DNA of 12,957 nucleotides. Source: Nitrospinota bacterium (GTDB taxonomy: Bacteria; Nitrospinota_A; UBA7883). Positions 1 to 7,516 of the stretch are shown piece by piece. The stretch covers positions 1 through 12,957 of the forward strand of contig JAOUNV010000007.1 of the NCBI GenBank assembly GCA_029880775.1, given 5' to 3'. The notes under the pieces are model-generated. The model was not told the origin of the DNA. It was given only the letters and a program-made list of their open reading frames with translations, and searched no databases. Made by a program: the position numbers and the translations under genes. Position 1 is the stretch's first letter. The number at the start of each line of letters is the position of its first letter.

Positions 1-1
1 C

Positions 2-2464
2 GTGGCGGCTGATGGGTTCTGCTCCTTGCGGGAAGCGATAAACAACGTGAACATTATTGGTGACACCACCGGGGGGGAGTGCGTCACTGCCACCGGCGGA
101 GACATCATCAGTATCCCGGCGGGGACGTACAGGATAGACCTTACTGGAGTCGCTGAGGATTTTAACGGCAGCGGAGACTTTGATATTTGTGTGCCGATCA
201 CCCTCCAGGGCGCCGGAGCGGCGACAACTATCATAGACGGCAACGGCGCTGTGACCAACGAGCGGGTTATCCACATAGTGGTCGCCGTCGCCGTCGTCAT
301 AGATGGAGTCACGATACAAAATGGCCTCCAGCTAAACCAAGATGGTGGAGGTGTTTTCAACGGTGGATCGCTTACCGTTACCAATTCCATAATTAGTGGA
401 AACACTACAACACCCACGAGCCACTCTGGCGGTGGCATAGTGAATCCTATTGGGTCCACACTCCTTGTCACCGATTCCACCATCACGGCCAACTCATCCT
501 CAAAGGGCCACGGCATAGGGAACTCAGGCTCCGCCACGGTTATCCGAACCAATATCGTGGACAATAATGCGAGCACCAACGCAGGAGGCGGTATTTATAA
601 TGATGGCACACTTTTGGTCAGCGACTCCGTAATCAGCGGCAACCGTGAGTTTGAAGGTGGAGGAGGGATTTACAACCTGGGTACGGCTACCGTCAACACC
701 ACCACCATCAGTGGCAACAGCGGTTTTAGGGGCGGTGGAATATGTAATGATACCGGCGGCACTATGACACTCAACAGTTGCACGCTCAACGGTAACAGTG
801 GATGGGTCGGCGGGGTTTGGAACGTGGGCACAATCTTCATAAACAACAGCACCTTCAGCGGCAACAATGGTGGCGGCATTGAGAACTTTGTGGGTACGGC
901 AACCATCGTAAACTCCACTTTCGCAGCCCACACAGGCAGCGTTGGCGCGGCGATAGAATCAAGTTCTGGCCTGGTGAACTTGGCCAACACCATAATCGCC
1001 GGCAACACCGGAATAGCGGATTGCCTTGCCACCGCCCCAGGAGTCATAACAACCGCCGGGTACAACATCGACAGCGACGGCACATGTCTTCCGGCGCCAG
1101 CGGTGGGAGACCTCCCTGCCAACGCCCTTATCGCAGGCTCCCTTGGCCCCCTTGCCAATAACGGCGGACTGACCATGACCCATGCCTTGACGCCCACAAG
1201 CCCCGCCATCGACACTGGCAGTTGTGTTTTCGCCACCGACCAGCGCGGGGTTGTCAGGCCCCAGGGACTTTTGTGCGACATCGGCGCGTTCGAGATCGAG
1301 CAATTCCTCCTCTCCACAGCAGTGGTGGGAGGCGGGACTGTCACCGGCGGGGCGGCGATCAACTGCCCCGGTGTGTGCACGGAATTAGTCGCAAAAGGAG
1401 GATCAATCTCTCTTACGGCCACCCCTGCCGCAGGGCAGGCGTTCTTCGGCTGGACTGGCGGGACTTGTGATGGAATGTTAACCAACCCCTGCGCCGTCAC
1501 CATGAACATGGCGCAGACCATCACCGCCCTCTTCGCCACCGATGGGTTGATCGTAACCGTCGTCGGCCCAGGCGCCGTGACCAGCGATGTGGGAGGCGTC
1601 GATTGCCCGGCCCTGCTGTGTGGCGCGGCCTATGCTCCCGGATCGCCAGTGAACCTGACCGCCACCCCCACCGGCGCGGCGGTCTTCACCGGATGGACGG
1701 TGACCAGCGGAACTTGCGCGGCAGCCACCACCCCATGCGCTGTGACTGTGACGGGAATCATAACCGTCACCGCCCGGTTCGACCTGTATGGCTGCACCAA
1801 CCCGGCGGCGACGAACTACAATCCCGCAGCCACCCTTGATGACGGAAGTTGCGCCTTCCCACCACCCCCACCATCTGGTGGCGGCGGCGGTGGTGGTGGT
1901 GGCGGCTCCGGCGGCGGCGGAATTGGAAACCAGGCGCCATACTACCCTGGCGGCGGAAGCTGGCTCGTCTCGCCGGATCAAAGCGCCAATGGCAACGGCG
2001 CCACGCCATTCGTCTGGAGGAAGCTGGCCGACCTGGATGGCGATGCGATCACTTATTACCTCTACGTCTGCCCCGGTGGCGATTTTACCAACTGCCAGCC
2101 TTTGGCTGCGGTCAACGGCAATGAGGGCGCAAACCGTCGCTACGCAGGCGCCCTGGGCGCTTCTGGAATGGCGCTGTTGCTGATCGGATTCGGTTTCACA
2201 CGCGGTGGACGACGCGCGATGTTGGTGACTCTCGCCACGCTGGCCCTCACCAGTTCCGCCGCGCTGATCGCCTGCGGCGCATCGGGATCGGGGGACAACT
2301 CCGTTGGAGTGACAGTCAGCGCCTGCTCGAAAGCGGACGCGGAGTCGCTTTGTCGGGAGAACTTCACGCTGGCGGCGGGGCATTACCAGTGGAAAGTGGT
2401 CGCCGACGACGGACGCGACGGCGGCTTGACCGAATCGGAAGTACGAATCTTCATTGTGAATTAG
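2..2464 (+). CDS. Secreted CSLREA / choice-of-anchor-Q beta-helix surface protein, 5'-truncated
   Basis: The frame is open from the window edge; the GTG at 2 is probably an internal Val codon, because CSLREA proteins normally carry a signal peptide and more residues before this motif. Numbering from that codon, the visible order is: CSLREAI at 7-13; a right-handed parallel beta-helix of about nine short coils at roughly 95-340, with recurring SGN/GGGIYN turns; a DQRGVVRPQG...CDIGAFE block near 415-431, typical of choice-of-anchor-Q proteins; two InlB-B-like repeats (about 434-511 and 515-594), each with two Cys pairs; a GCTNPAATNYNP...DDGSC module (597-617); a Pro5/Gly10 linker (620-640); and a fibronectin-III-like C-terminus (about 660-820). 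The last domain is interrupted by two hydrophobic segments (about 714-733 and 739-757) and a lipobox-like LIAC ending at Cys758. The protein is probably exported and surface-associated. The family does not indicate a substrate or enzyme activity, and adhesion or a structural role is only inference. Confidence 0.85.
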   Translation: MAADGFCSLREAINNVNIIGDTTGGECVTATGGDIISIPAGTYRIDLTGVAEDFNGSGDFDICVPITLQGAGAATTIIDGNGAVTNERVIHIVVAVAVVIDGVTIQNGLQLNQDGGGVFNGGSLTVTNSIISGNTTTPTSHSGGGIVNPIGSTLLVTDSTITANSSSKGHGIGNSGSATVIRTNIVDNNASTNAGGGIYNDGTLLVSDSVISGNREFEGGGGIYNLGTATVNTTTISGNSGFRGGGICNDTGGTMTLNSCTLNGNSGWVGGVWNVGTIFINNSTFSGNNGGGIENFVGTATIVNSTFAAHTGSVGAAIESSSGLVNLANTIIAGNTGIADCLATAPGVITTAGYNIDSDGTCLPAPAVGDLPANALIAGSLGPLANNGGLTMTHALTPTSPAIDTGSCVFATDQRGVVRPQGLLCDIGAFEIEQFLLSTAVVGGGTVTGGAAINCPGVCTELVAKGGSISLTATPAAGQAFFGWTGGTCDGMLTNPCAVTMNMAQTITALFATDGLIVTVVGPGAVTSDVGGVDCPALLCGAAYAPGSPVNLTATPTGAAVFTGWTVTSGTCAAATTPCAVTVTGIITVTARFDLYGCTNPAATNYNPAATLDDGSCAFPPPPPSGGGGGGGGGGSGGGGIGNQAPYYPGGGSWLVSPDQSANGNGATPFVWRKLADLDGDAITYYLYVCPGGDFTNCQPLAAVNGNEGANRRYAGALGASGMALLLIGFGFTRGGRRAMLVTLATLALTSSAALIACGASGSGDNSVGVTVSACSKADAESLCRENFTLAAGHYQWKVVADDGRDGGLTESEVRIFIVN
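1877..1921 (+). repeat. GGN-rich low-complexity tract encoding a Gly10-Ser-Gly4 linker
   Basis: This is a run of GGT/GGC/GGA codons broken by one Ser codon. It follows five Pro codons and a Ser. It encodes a flexible hinge between the cysteine-rich modules and the C-terminal fibronectin-like domain of the surface protein. Trinucleotide tracts of this kind can change length without shifting frame. Confidence 0.8.
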
Positions 2465-2503
2465 AACCGCGATTTCGATTAAGCGGAATCATCAAGTAGC
2501 CAC

Positions 2504-2534
2504 AAAAAAACGGGGCCCGTATTCGGGGCCCCGT
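2504..2534 (-). terminator. Intrinsic terminator of smc
   Basis: A 9-bp GC-rich stem pairs ACGGGGCCC (2510-2518) with GGGCCCCGT (2526-2534) around a 7-nt loop. On the minus strand the stem is followed directly by seven T residues (plus-strand A run at 2504-2510), the classic rho-independent form. It sits 27 bp past the smc stop codon. The plus-strand gene ending at 2464 faces the same hairpin, but only a weak, interrupted T stretch follows on that side, so termination is probably efficient mainly for smc. Confidence 0.88.
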
Positions 2535-2561
2535 GTAGATCCTGTTTAGTTCGTGATCAGA

Positions 2562-5500
2562 TCAAGCTGCCGATAAAGTATGGGGCCGCTCGTCTTTCAG
2601 GTTCACCGCCAGAACCTTGGACACTCCATCTTCCTCCTGGGTTACACCGTAGAGCCTGTCGGCGAATCCCATGGTCTTCTGGTTGTGGGTGATGATGATG
2701 AACTGGGTTTTCTCCTGCATATCCCCCAGCAGGTCGCGGAATCTGCCGATGTTCGCCTCGTCCAGCGGGGCGTCGATCTCGTCTAGCAGGCAGAAGGGGG
2801 AAGGCTTGGAGAGGAACACTGCAAAGAGCAGCGATATGGCGGTCATGGCCTTTTCCCCGGCGGATAGCAGGGTAATGCTCTGGTTCTTTTTTCCTGGAGG
2901 CTGAGCGAAAATCTCCACCCCTGGCTCCGGCTTGCCTTCCTCCTCCACCAGGCGCATCTGGGCGTTGCCCCCGCCGAACAGCCGCTTGAAAATCATTTCA
3001 AAATTTTCAGAAACCACCTTGAAAGTTTCATTAAACAGCTTGTTGGTGGTGGCGTTTAAGCTCTCTATGGTCTTGTGCAAGGTGGCGATGGAAGTCTCCA
3101 GGTCGTCGCGCTGGGCGGAAAGAAAAGTGAACCTTTCCTCTATCTGCTCGAATTCCTCGATGGCGCTCATATTCACATCCCCCATCCTGGCCAGCTGGCC
3201 CCGCAGGTAGGTCAACCGTGTTTCATTCTCGGCCATGTCCACCTCATGAGTGGATGTGGAGGAGAGGTCATCGACCGGGATATTGAACTCCACATCGGCT
3301 TTCTCCACCACGTTGCCTGTGCGCATTTCCGCTTCAGACTTCTTCAGGGCGGCTTCGGAAACCTCCGTGCGAAGCTGCTCCACTTTTCCGGCCAGCTGCG
3401 AAATGCTCCCGCTCAAGGCCTCGGCCTCGGCGGTCATCTCATTTAAGTCATCGGTCTTGGCGGATATGCGGGTGGATATGGAATCTATGTCTTTGGCGAT
3501 TTTTCCGTTCTCCGCCAGAACCGACTCTATGGAGCCTTTCATCTTCGCTTCCTTGGCGTCCGAGTCGGCGATTGAATCTTTCAGCCGCTGCACCCGCACT
3601 ATATCCGCCGCCTTGATATCCTCCATCCTCTTGATGTCCAGCTGGACGTGGGACAGTTTACCTTTCAGCTCGGTGGCCTCCACCTCCTTGTCCCGGACCC
3701 GGTGGACAATTTCGTCCAGAGCGGCGCGGGCCTGGGCGATCTTTGAGCGGGCAGATTCGTTGGTGGAATCGATCTCCCCTTTGCGGGCCATCAGAACCTC
3801 GATTTTACCATCCTTCTCCTGCAAGGCTTCCGCCAGCTTCTCTTTATCCGCCTTCAGCTGAGCTACTTCGGCAAGTACCGCTTGCAGAGCTTCGTCTTCT
3901 CTTTTGATCTCCGCTTCGGCCTTCCGGATTTCGTTGGCCAGCCGCACCGTCTCCAGCTCCAGCTTGCGGGCCTGGGCCTGGCTGTCGGTCAGCTTCTGCT
4001 TCAGTTCGGCCATGGCGGCCGTTTTTTCTTCCTTGTCGCTGGAAAGGATTTGCTTCTCTTCTCTCTTCACAGTCAGCGCTGTCTGTAGCTCTTCTATCAT
4101 CCTCTTGCGGGAAACAAGCCCGGCCACGCCGGAGCCCCCAGGGCCGCCGGTGACGAATCCGGTACGGTCTATCGCCTCCCCCGCCAGGGTGATAAGGGTA
4201 AAGACCCCAGGATTGGCGCGCCATATCTCCAGCGCGTTGTCGAATCCATCCACCACCAGAGTGTCCGCCAGAGCCGCCACCAGGTGGCTTGATGTCGCCT
4301 GATCCGCCGTGATGAAATCGGTGGCCCTTCCCTTGATGGCAGAATGATCCGGCACGGGCGCCTGCTCTCTGGGCGCCGCGGAGGCGGAGGAAACGACAAA
4401 TCCGGCCGAACCTAGATCACCCTGGTTCAGGGCATCCACCGCTTTATTGAGGCTCTCGAAGCTGTCCACGATCACCGCTTCCAGTCGGCCTCCCATGGCG
4501 GCGGCCACGGCGGTTTCCATCCCGGCCGGGGTGGTCACATGCTCGGCCACCAGCCCGGTGACACCAGAAGCGGATTCGGCGCCCTTCTGTTTGAGCTTCA
4601 TCAGCGCCCGGACGCCTTTGCCATAGCCCTCCATGTTGCGCTCCAGCTCCAGCAGCGACTCCAGCCTGGACTGGTCCACAGCGATATTTTCCGACACGGC
4701 CCGCAGTTTTTCTGAAGTTTCTCCGATGGCGGTGGAAAGCTCTTCCATTTGAGCTGTGAGAGCCGCCACGTTTTTCTGCTCAGTTTCATTTTCGGCGGCG
4801 CAAGAGTCGTGAGACTGGCGAGCTGCGTCCAGCTTTCCGCTCCCATCCTCCATGGCCTTGGCCATGCGGCTCTCCTTTTCGCCCAGGTTCTCCACCCGGG
4901 AGATGGCCATCTCCAGTCTGGTCTTGATGGAGGATTGCTCGTTTTTCAGGGTGGAGACCTCCTCCATAAGGGCCATGGCGGCGCGGGTCCCTTCCGATAG
5001 CTCTTTATCCATGTCGGCAAGCCCCTGCCCGGCGGTCTGCTGCTCGGCGCGCAATCCGGTGGCCTGCTCTGCCTTATCCTTCAGAGCGGCCTCAATGGTG
5101 GTCAGTTCCTCCTTTTGATTGACTATGCAGGCGTCGCCATCCGCCATGCTTTTTTCCACCTGGACTATCTCCGCCTGAGCCAGGTTTCTTTTTTCGATCA
5201 GCTCCTCCACCTGAGTGGTCAGGAACGCGCGGTGTTGGTGATTTTTCTCCATGGCGGATTCCATGGCGCCCTTCTCCTCCCGGATGGAGGAAATATCCTT
5301 CTCCTGACGGGTGACCTTCACATTGGCCGTTTCCAGCTTATTGCGGACAGCGTCCAGCTGGGCGGCGGCGGCGGCCTCGTTCTCCTTCAGCCCCTCCAGG
5401 CTATTCTCCAGGCTGCGAATCTGCGAGTTCAGGCGCTGGAACTCACCGGAGTAATGAAGCAGGGCGTGGTGTTTCACCTCCGCCTTGTATGTCTTGTATC

Positions 5501-6152
5501 GTTCCGCCTTTTTCGCCTGTCGGTTCAGCGAGGAGCGCTGTCGCTCCAGCTCTGCGATTATGTCCTTGATACGCAACAGGTTCTGTTGGCTCAGCTCCAG
5601 TTTATTGCGGGCGGCGTTGCGGCGTAGCTTGTATTTCATGATCCCGGCCGCCTCGTCTATGAACACACGGCGATCCATAGGCTTGGCGTTTATCAGCCGG
5701 TTCACCTGCCCCTGCTCGATCACGGAAAGAGTCCTGGCCGATACGCCGGTGTCCAGGAAGATATCCACGATATCCTTCAGTCGGCATGGAACTTTATTGA
5801 TGAAATAGTCGGAATCGCCGTTGCGGTAATATTTGCGGGTGACGCTGATCTCCGGATATTCGGAGTAAGGGGCGGTGGAGACGGCTCCGTTTTCGTTGGA
5901 AATGGTCATGGTCACCTCGGCGAACCCGGTGGGCTTGCGGTGAGCCGATCCGTTGAAGATGAAATCCTCCATCTTCGATCCGCGCATCATTTTAGCGGAC
6001 TGCTCGCCCAGCACCCATCGCATGGCGTCGGCGATGTTGCTTTTTCCGCAGCCGTTTGGCCCCACGATGGCGGTGATCCCGCTTTCGAAATCTATTTTGG
6101 TGTGATCGACAAAAGATTTGAAACCCCTGACTTCCAGGCTTTTAAAGAACAT
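2562..6152 (-). CDS. smc: Chromosome segregation protein SMC
   Basis: This encodes a 1196-residue ATPase of the prokaryotic SMC family, which with ScpA and ScpB organises and separates chromosomes. The N-terminal head has FKSF and the Walker A motif GPNGCGKS (31-38). Long Glu/Lys/Ala-rich coiled coils flank a hinge at roughly 510-670 (GYGKGVRAL through the GFVTGGPGGSG region). The C-terminal head has the ABC signature LLSAGEKAMTA (around 1095-1105), Walker B FCLLDEID (1120-1127) and the D-loop. Length and layout match the family. The frame stays open for 18 further codons to 6206, but the ATG at 6152 is chosen because MFFKSLEVRGFKSF is the normal SMC N-terminus and AAAGGAG lies 5 nt upstream. 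The signature reads LSAGEK where LSGGEK is usual. The gene follows thiL in the same direction after a 164-bp gap and ends at a strong terminator. scpA and scpB are not in the window. Confidence 0.98.
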   Translation of the reverse strand: MFFKSLEVRGFKSFVDHTKIDFESGITAIVGPNGCGKSNIADAMRWVLGEQSAKMMRGSKMEDFIFNGSAHRKPTGFAEVTMTISNENGAVSTAPYSEYPEISVTRKYYRNGDSDYFINKVPCRLKDIVDIFLDTGVSARTLSVIEQGQVNRLINAKPMDRRVFIDEAAGIMKYKLRRNAARNKLELSQQNLLRIKDIIAELERQRSSLNRQAKKAERYKTYKAEVKHHALLHYSGEFQRLNSQIRSLENSLEGLKENEAAAAAQLDAVRNKLETANVKVTRQEKDISSIREEKGAMESAMEKNHQHRAFLTTQVEELIEKRNLAQAEIVQVEKSMADGDACIVNQKEELTTIEAALKDKAEQATGLRAEQQTAGQGLADMDKELSEGTRAAMALMEEVSTLKNEQSSIKTRLEMAISRVENLGEKESRMAKAMEDGSGKLDAARQSHDSCAAENETEQKNVAALTAQMEELSTAIGETSEKLRAVSENIAVDQSRLESLLELERNMEGYGKGVRALMKLKQKGAESASGVTGLVAEHVTTPAGMETAVAAAMGGRLEAVIVDSFESLNKAVDALNQGDLGSAGFVVSSASAAPREQAPVPDHSAIKGRATDFITADQATSSHLVAALADTLVVDGFDNALEIWRANPGVFTLITLAGEAIDRTGFVTGGPGGSGVAGLVSRKRMIEELQTALTVKREEKQILSSDKEEKTAAMAELKQKLTDSQAQARKLELETVRLANEIRKAEAEIKREDEALQAVLAEVAQLKADKEKLAEALQEKDGKIEVLMARKGEIDSTNESARSKIAQARAALDEIVHRVRDKEVEATELKGKLSHVQLDIKRMEDIKAADIVRVQRLKDSIADSDAKEAKMKGSIESVLAENGKIAKDIDSISTRISAKTDDLNEMTAEAEALSGSISQLAGKVEQLRTEVSEAALKKSEAEMRTGNVVEKADVEFNIPVDDLSSTSTHEVDMAENETRLTYLRGQLARMGDVNMSAIEEFEQIEERFTFLSAQRDDLETSIATLHKTIESLNATTNKLFNETFKVVSENFEMIFKRLFGGGNAQMRLVEEEGKPEPGVEIFAQPPGKKNQSITLLSAGEKAMTAISLLFAVFLSKPSPFCLLDEIDAPLDEANIGRFRDLLGDMQEKTQFIIITHNQKTMGFADRLYGVTQEEDGVSKVLAVNLKDERPHTLSAA

Positions 6153-6157
6153 CCCCA

Positions 6158-6164
6158 CTCCTTT
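6158..6164 (-). promoter_or_regulatory. Ribosome binding site of smc
   Basis: The minus strand reads AAAGGAG followed by a 5-nt spacer (TGGGG) and ATG at 6152-6150. This near-consensus Shine-Dalgarno supports the internal ATG over the frame's first possible start at 6206. Confidence 0.85.
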
Positions 6165-6223
6165 CGGCAAAAGAACCCAAGTTAAGACTGCCGGACAACC
6201 CAGCAATTACTTTCAAGAAACAT

Positions 6224-6289
6224 CGATAGATACATCATGTTGTGCGGCATATCGCTCCCCCCACAATATGATGTATATGTTACCTATCG
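6224..6289. other. Long imperfect dyad (hairpin) in the thiL-smc gap
   Basis: Arms ATACATCATGTTGTG (6230-6244) and CACAATATGATGTAT (6262-6276) pair over 15 bp with a single G-T wobble around a 17-nt loop. An outer helix CGATAG (6224-6229) with CTATCG (6284-6289) extends the structure, leaving seven unpaired bases (6277-6283) on one side. The gap is clearly richer in A+T than the genes on either side. No T run follows on the minus strand, so it is not a standard terminator. It could be an RNA structure in the thiL-smc transcript, a binding site for a dimeric regulator, or a dispersed intergenic repeat. Confidence 0.75.
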
Positions 6290-6316
6290 CCCAAATATTT
6301 CAATGGAAGTATATTG

Positions 6317-7312
6317 CTATCTATGTAACCATCCTTCAACCTGAAAATCAACTCTTTTTCCATCCTTGCCGAAAATTTCCAACTTGCCTTTTTCCCCTGT
6401 TATTTCCCCTATTTTTTGAGCATCGATTTTGCCATTCTTCACCATTTTTTCTAGTGACAGCCCCTTGGTAGGGCGGACCGTGAACAACAATTCGTAATCC
6501 TCCCCGCCAGTCGCCATCCTGCGTAGCGCGGCTTCCTCCCCGTTCCTGGCGATGACCCCCCTGGCCTCCGCTGATATGGGGAACTTCTCCAGCCACAGCC
6601 GCCCTCCCGCGCCGGAGGCTTCGATTATTCGTCTAAAGTCGAGCGTCACCCCATCAGAAACATCTATCATGGCGCTGGCGATTTTCCGATCCGCCAGTAA
6701 TCTGCCCCACTCCAGCCGAGGTGTGGGGAGATGGTGGCGGTGGATCAGGTGTTTCTCTTTTGGTGTATAGCGCCGTTTTCGCTCGGTCATCAGGTCCAGC
6801 CCCAGGGCCGACTCCCCAGGATACCCGGTTATATAGACGGAGTCGCCAGGCCGGGCTCCGGAACGGTCCACTCGCAATCCCTTTTTCACCTCCCCCAGGG
6901 CGGTGACCGTAAAGGAGAGGGAAGCTGCGGCGGATACGTTTCCTCCCACGATCGGCGCTCTGGCTTGGCGGGCGGCCCTTCCCGCCCCACGCAGGTATGC
7001 GGAGATCCAGGCGCTATCCACCTCATGCAGGTTTATGGACAACAGTAGCGCCAATGGCCGACCACCCATGGCGGCGATGTCTGATACGGCGGCGCCCACC
7101 GATTTTGCCCCGATATCCTCCGGGGTGGAGAGGTCTCGCAGGAAGTGCACCCCTTCGGCCAATGTGTCTGCGGAGACGAGGACTTCATGCCCAGGCGCAG
7201 GGCGGAGGGATGCGCAATCGTCACCGATGCCCAAGGCGACCTTGTGGCTGCCGGTGGCGCGCTTGAAAAAACGGCGCGCGTAATTGATGATCTCGATTTC
7301 GTCCAGGGGCAC
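6317..7312 (-). CDS. thiL: Thiamine-monophosphate kinase
   Basis: ThiL phosphorylates thiamine monophosphate with ATP to give thiamine diphosphate, the last step of cofactor synthesis, in the cytoplasm. The 331-residue length is normal. Family motifs are visible in order: GIGDDCA (28-34), VSADTLAEGVHF (46-57), SDIAAMGGRP (77-86), a GGN segment near 120, IDVSDGV near 220 and GEDYELLF near 275. These fit the PurM/ThiL fold, and the SDIAAMG and DVSDG blocks favour ThiL over other members such as SelD or HypE. The start is a GTG at 7312, with an AGGA 7 nt upstream and an in-frame TAG four codons before it. No THI-box-like TPP riboswitch was recognised upstream. The gene is divergent from coaBC and precedes smc. 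No other thiamine genes are in the window. Confidence 0.95.
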   Translation of the reverse strand: MPLDEIEIINYARRFFKRATGSHKVALGIGDDCASLRPAPGHEVLVSADTLAEGVHFLRDLSTPEDIGAKSVGAAVSDIAAMGGRPLALLLSINLHEVDSAWISAYLRGAGRAARQARAPIVGGNVSAAASLSFTVTALGEVKKGLRVDRSGARPGDSVYITGYPGESALGLDLMTERKRRYTPKEKHLIHRHHLPTPRLEWGRLLADRKIASAMIDVSDGVTLDFRRIIEASGAGGRLWLEKFPISAEARGVIARNGEEAALRRMATGGEDYELLFTVRPTKGLSLEKMVKNGKIDAQKIGEITGEKGKLEIFGKDGKRVDFQVEGWLHR

Positions 7313-7389
7313 GGCGTGTTCCTATTTTTATTTTCGGGCGGCGCAACTGGTCCGCAACGGGTTCTACCACACAATATATGGCAATTTAG

Positions 7390-7395
7390 TGTCAA
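7390..7395 (-). promoter_or_regulatory. Possible -35 element for thiL
   Basis: A perfect TTGACA occurs on the minus strand 77 bp before the thiL start. The best -10-like hexamers downstream, TATATT (7373-7378) or TATTGT (7371-7376), are only 11-13 bp away, shorter than a normal sigma-70 spacer. The assignment is therefore weak. Confidence 0.3.
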
Positions 7396-7472
7396 AATGG
7401 GATTGTGGGGTGGATTTTCATTTCACCAGTGTGGCGCTCGCCGGTCTGCCACCGACGAGAGTTATCTCATTT

Positions 7473-7481
7473 TGTTATAAT
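7473..7481 (+). promoter_or_regulatory. Extended -10 promoter of the coaBC operon
   Basis: The sequence TGTTATAAT is a perfect extended -10 element (TGn plus TATAAT). The best -35 is poor: CCGACG at 7452-7457 keeps only GAC of TTGACA, at 18-bp spacing, as is common for extended -10 promoters. Transcription would begin near 7488, giving a leader of about 30 nt before the TTG start of coaBC. Confidence 0.65.
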
Positions 7482-7516
7482 GTGAAGCTGAACTGCAACC
7501 TTATTCCAGGCATAAA

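Noticed and set aside
1478..2383. 301-codon minus-strand frame opposite the surface protein
   Set aside because: It mirrors the GC-rich, stop-poor antisense of the repeat and Gly-linker region and shows no domain or start signal.
6153..6206. 18-codon N-terminal extension of SMC from the earlier ATG at 6206
   Set aside because: SMC proteins begin at the MFFKSLEVRGFKSF-type sequence, and a strong Shine-Dalgarno lies inside the extension directly before that ATG.
6118..6471. 117-codon plus-strand frame across the thiL-smc gap
   Set aside because: It overlaps the ends of two well-supported minus-strand genes, has no recognisable motif or ribosome site, and its composition is what an antisense frame would give.
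7313..7516. Possible TPP riboswitch before thiL
   Set aside because: No CUGAGA-type core or matching helices were found in the leader on the minus strand.
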